Made by a program: the position numbers and the translations under genes. A stretch of 5,349 bases of DNA, taken from the NCBI GenBank assembly GCA_022361315.1, contig JAKSBB010000582.1, positions 1 through 5,349 of the forward strand, written 5' to 3'. The notes under the pieces are model-generated. The model was not told where the DNA came from. It was given only the letters and a program-made list of their open reading frames with translations, and did not search any database. This document shows, piece after piece, positions 5,271 through 5,349 of the stretch. Position 1 is the first letter of the stretch, and the number at the start of each line of letters is the position of its first letter. The stretch is from Desulfobacterales bacterium. GTDB lineage: Bacteria; Desulfobacterota; Desulfobacteria; Desulfobacterales; Desulfobacteraceae.

Positions 5271-5349
5271 ATGCAGTTAAAAACCAGCGGTGCTCGAAAA
5301 TCCCTGACCGATAATCAGGCCGGCTCCATTCTCCTGGGACGCTTCCGAA
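5271..5349 (+). CDS. 5' fragment of an unidentified gene, possibly an IS1380-family transposase
   Basis: An ATG at 5271, preceded by AAAGGG at eight bases' distance, opens a frame that runs without a stop to the window edge (26 codons). The peptide begins MQLKTSGARKSLTDNQAGSI and continues LLGRFR. The K-x-L-T-x-N-x-A-G-x(2)-LL pattern recalls the N-terminus of IS1380-type transposases such as that of ISEcp1 (KNLTSNAGLFLL, one residue shorter between Asn and Ala). That comparison is from memory and short. The fragment is too brief to exclude another family or a spurious frame. A competing 34-codon frame from ATG 5210 closes at about 5314 and looks random. The AT-rich upstream DNA and the folded leader are compatible with the edge of a mobile element. 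Confidence 0.4.
   Translation, partial: MQLKTSGARKSLTDNQAGSILLGRFR

Noticed and set aside
5210..5314. A 34-codon frame beginning at ATG 5210.
   Set aside because: No ribosome binding site, random-looking basic peptide, and it overlaps the better-supported frame at 5271.
1..5349. CRISPR arrays, tRNA or rRNA genes, and tandem repeats.
   Set aside because: No regularly spaced repeats, cloverleaf-like segments or rRNA signatures were seen; nearly the whole window is protein-coding.

Overview
The window looks like chromosomal DNA of moderate GC from a Gram-negative bacterium. The gene types (a DUF3141 hydrolase-like protein, a two-domain iron-sulfur/flavodoxin-type reductase and a divergent AhpD-like protein) suggest an anaerobic member of the Desulfobacterota. 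That placement rests on general resemblance only and is held loosely.

Layout. (1) Positions 2-1507, plus strand: the C-terminal two thirds of a DUF3141 (PHA-synthase-like alpha/beta hydrolase) gene, cut by the left window edge. (2) Positions 1508-1652: an intergenic region with a convincing promoter whose spacer holds a short palindrome. (3) Positions 1653-2267 and 2230-3627, plus strand: a TetR-type regulator and a 465-residue tandem flavodoxin-like oxidoreductase, overlapping by 38 nt and probably co-transcribed. (4) Positions 4507-3617, minus strand: a MetR-like LysR-family regulator, convergent with the oxidoreductase and overlapping its 3' end by 11 nt. (5) Positions 4508-4615: a compact divergent control region with a perfect T-N11-A dyad and overlapping candidate promoters. 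(6) Positions 4616-5158, plus strand: an AhpD/carboxymuconolactone-decarboxylase-like protein that has lost one redox cysteine and the motif histidine. (7) Positions 5159-5349: a visibly AT-richer stretch with a perfect 12-bp palindrome, a long inverted repeat able to hide a Shine-Dalgarno sequence, and the first 26 codons of a further gene that may be an IS1380-like transposase.

How the parts may work together. Two regulator-plus-enzyme modules lie back to back: TetR with the flavodoxin-like reductase, and LysR with the AhpD-like protein. Each regulator has a plausible operator in its own upstream region, so autoregulation and ligand-controlled expression of the partner are the simplest reading. 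Both partner proteins come from redox families, but nothing in the sequence proves that the two modules act in one pathway. The least expected signals are the split cofactor motifs of the tandem reductase and the folded leader over the last start codon. The leader recalls how some insertion sequences silence transcripts entering from outside.
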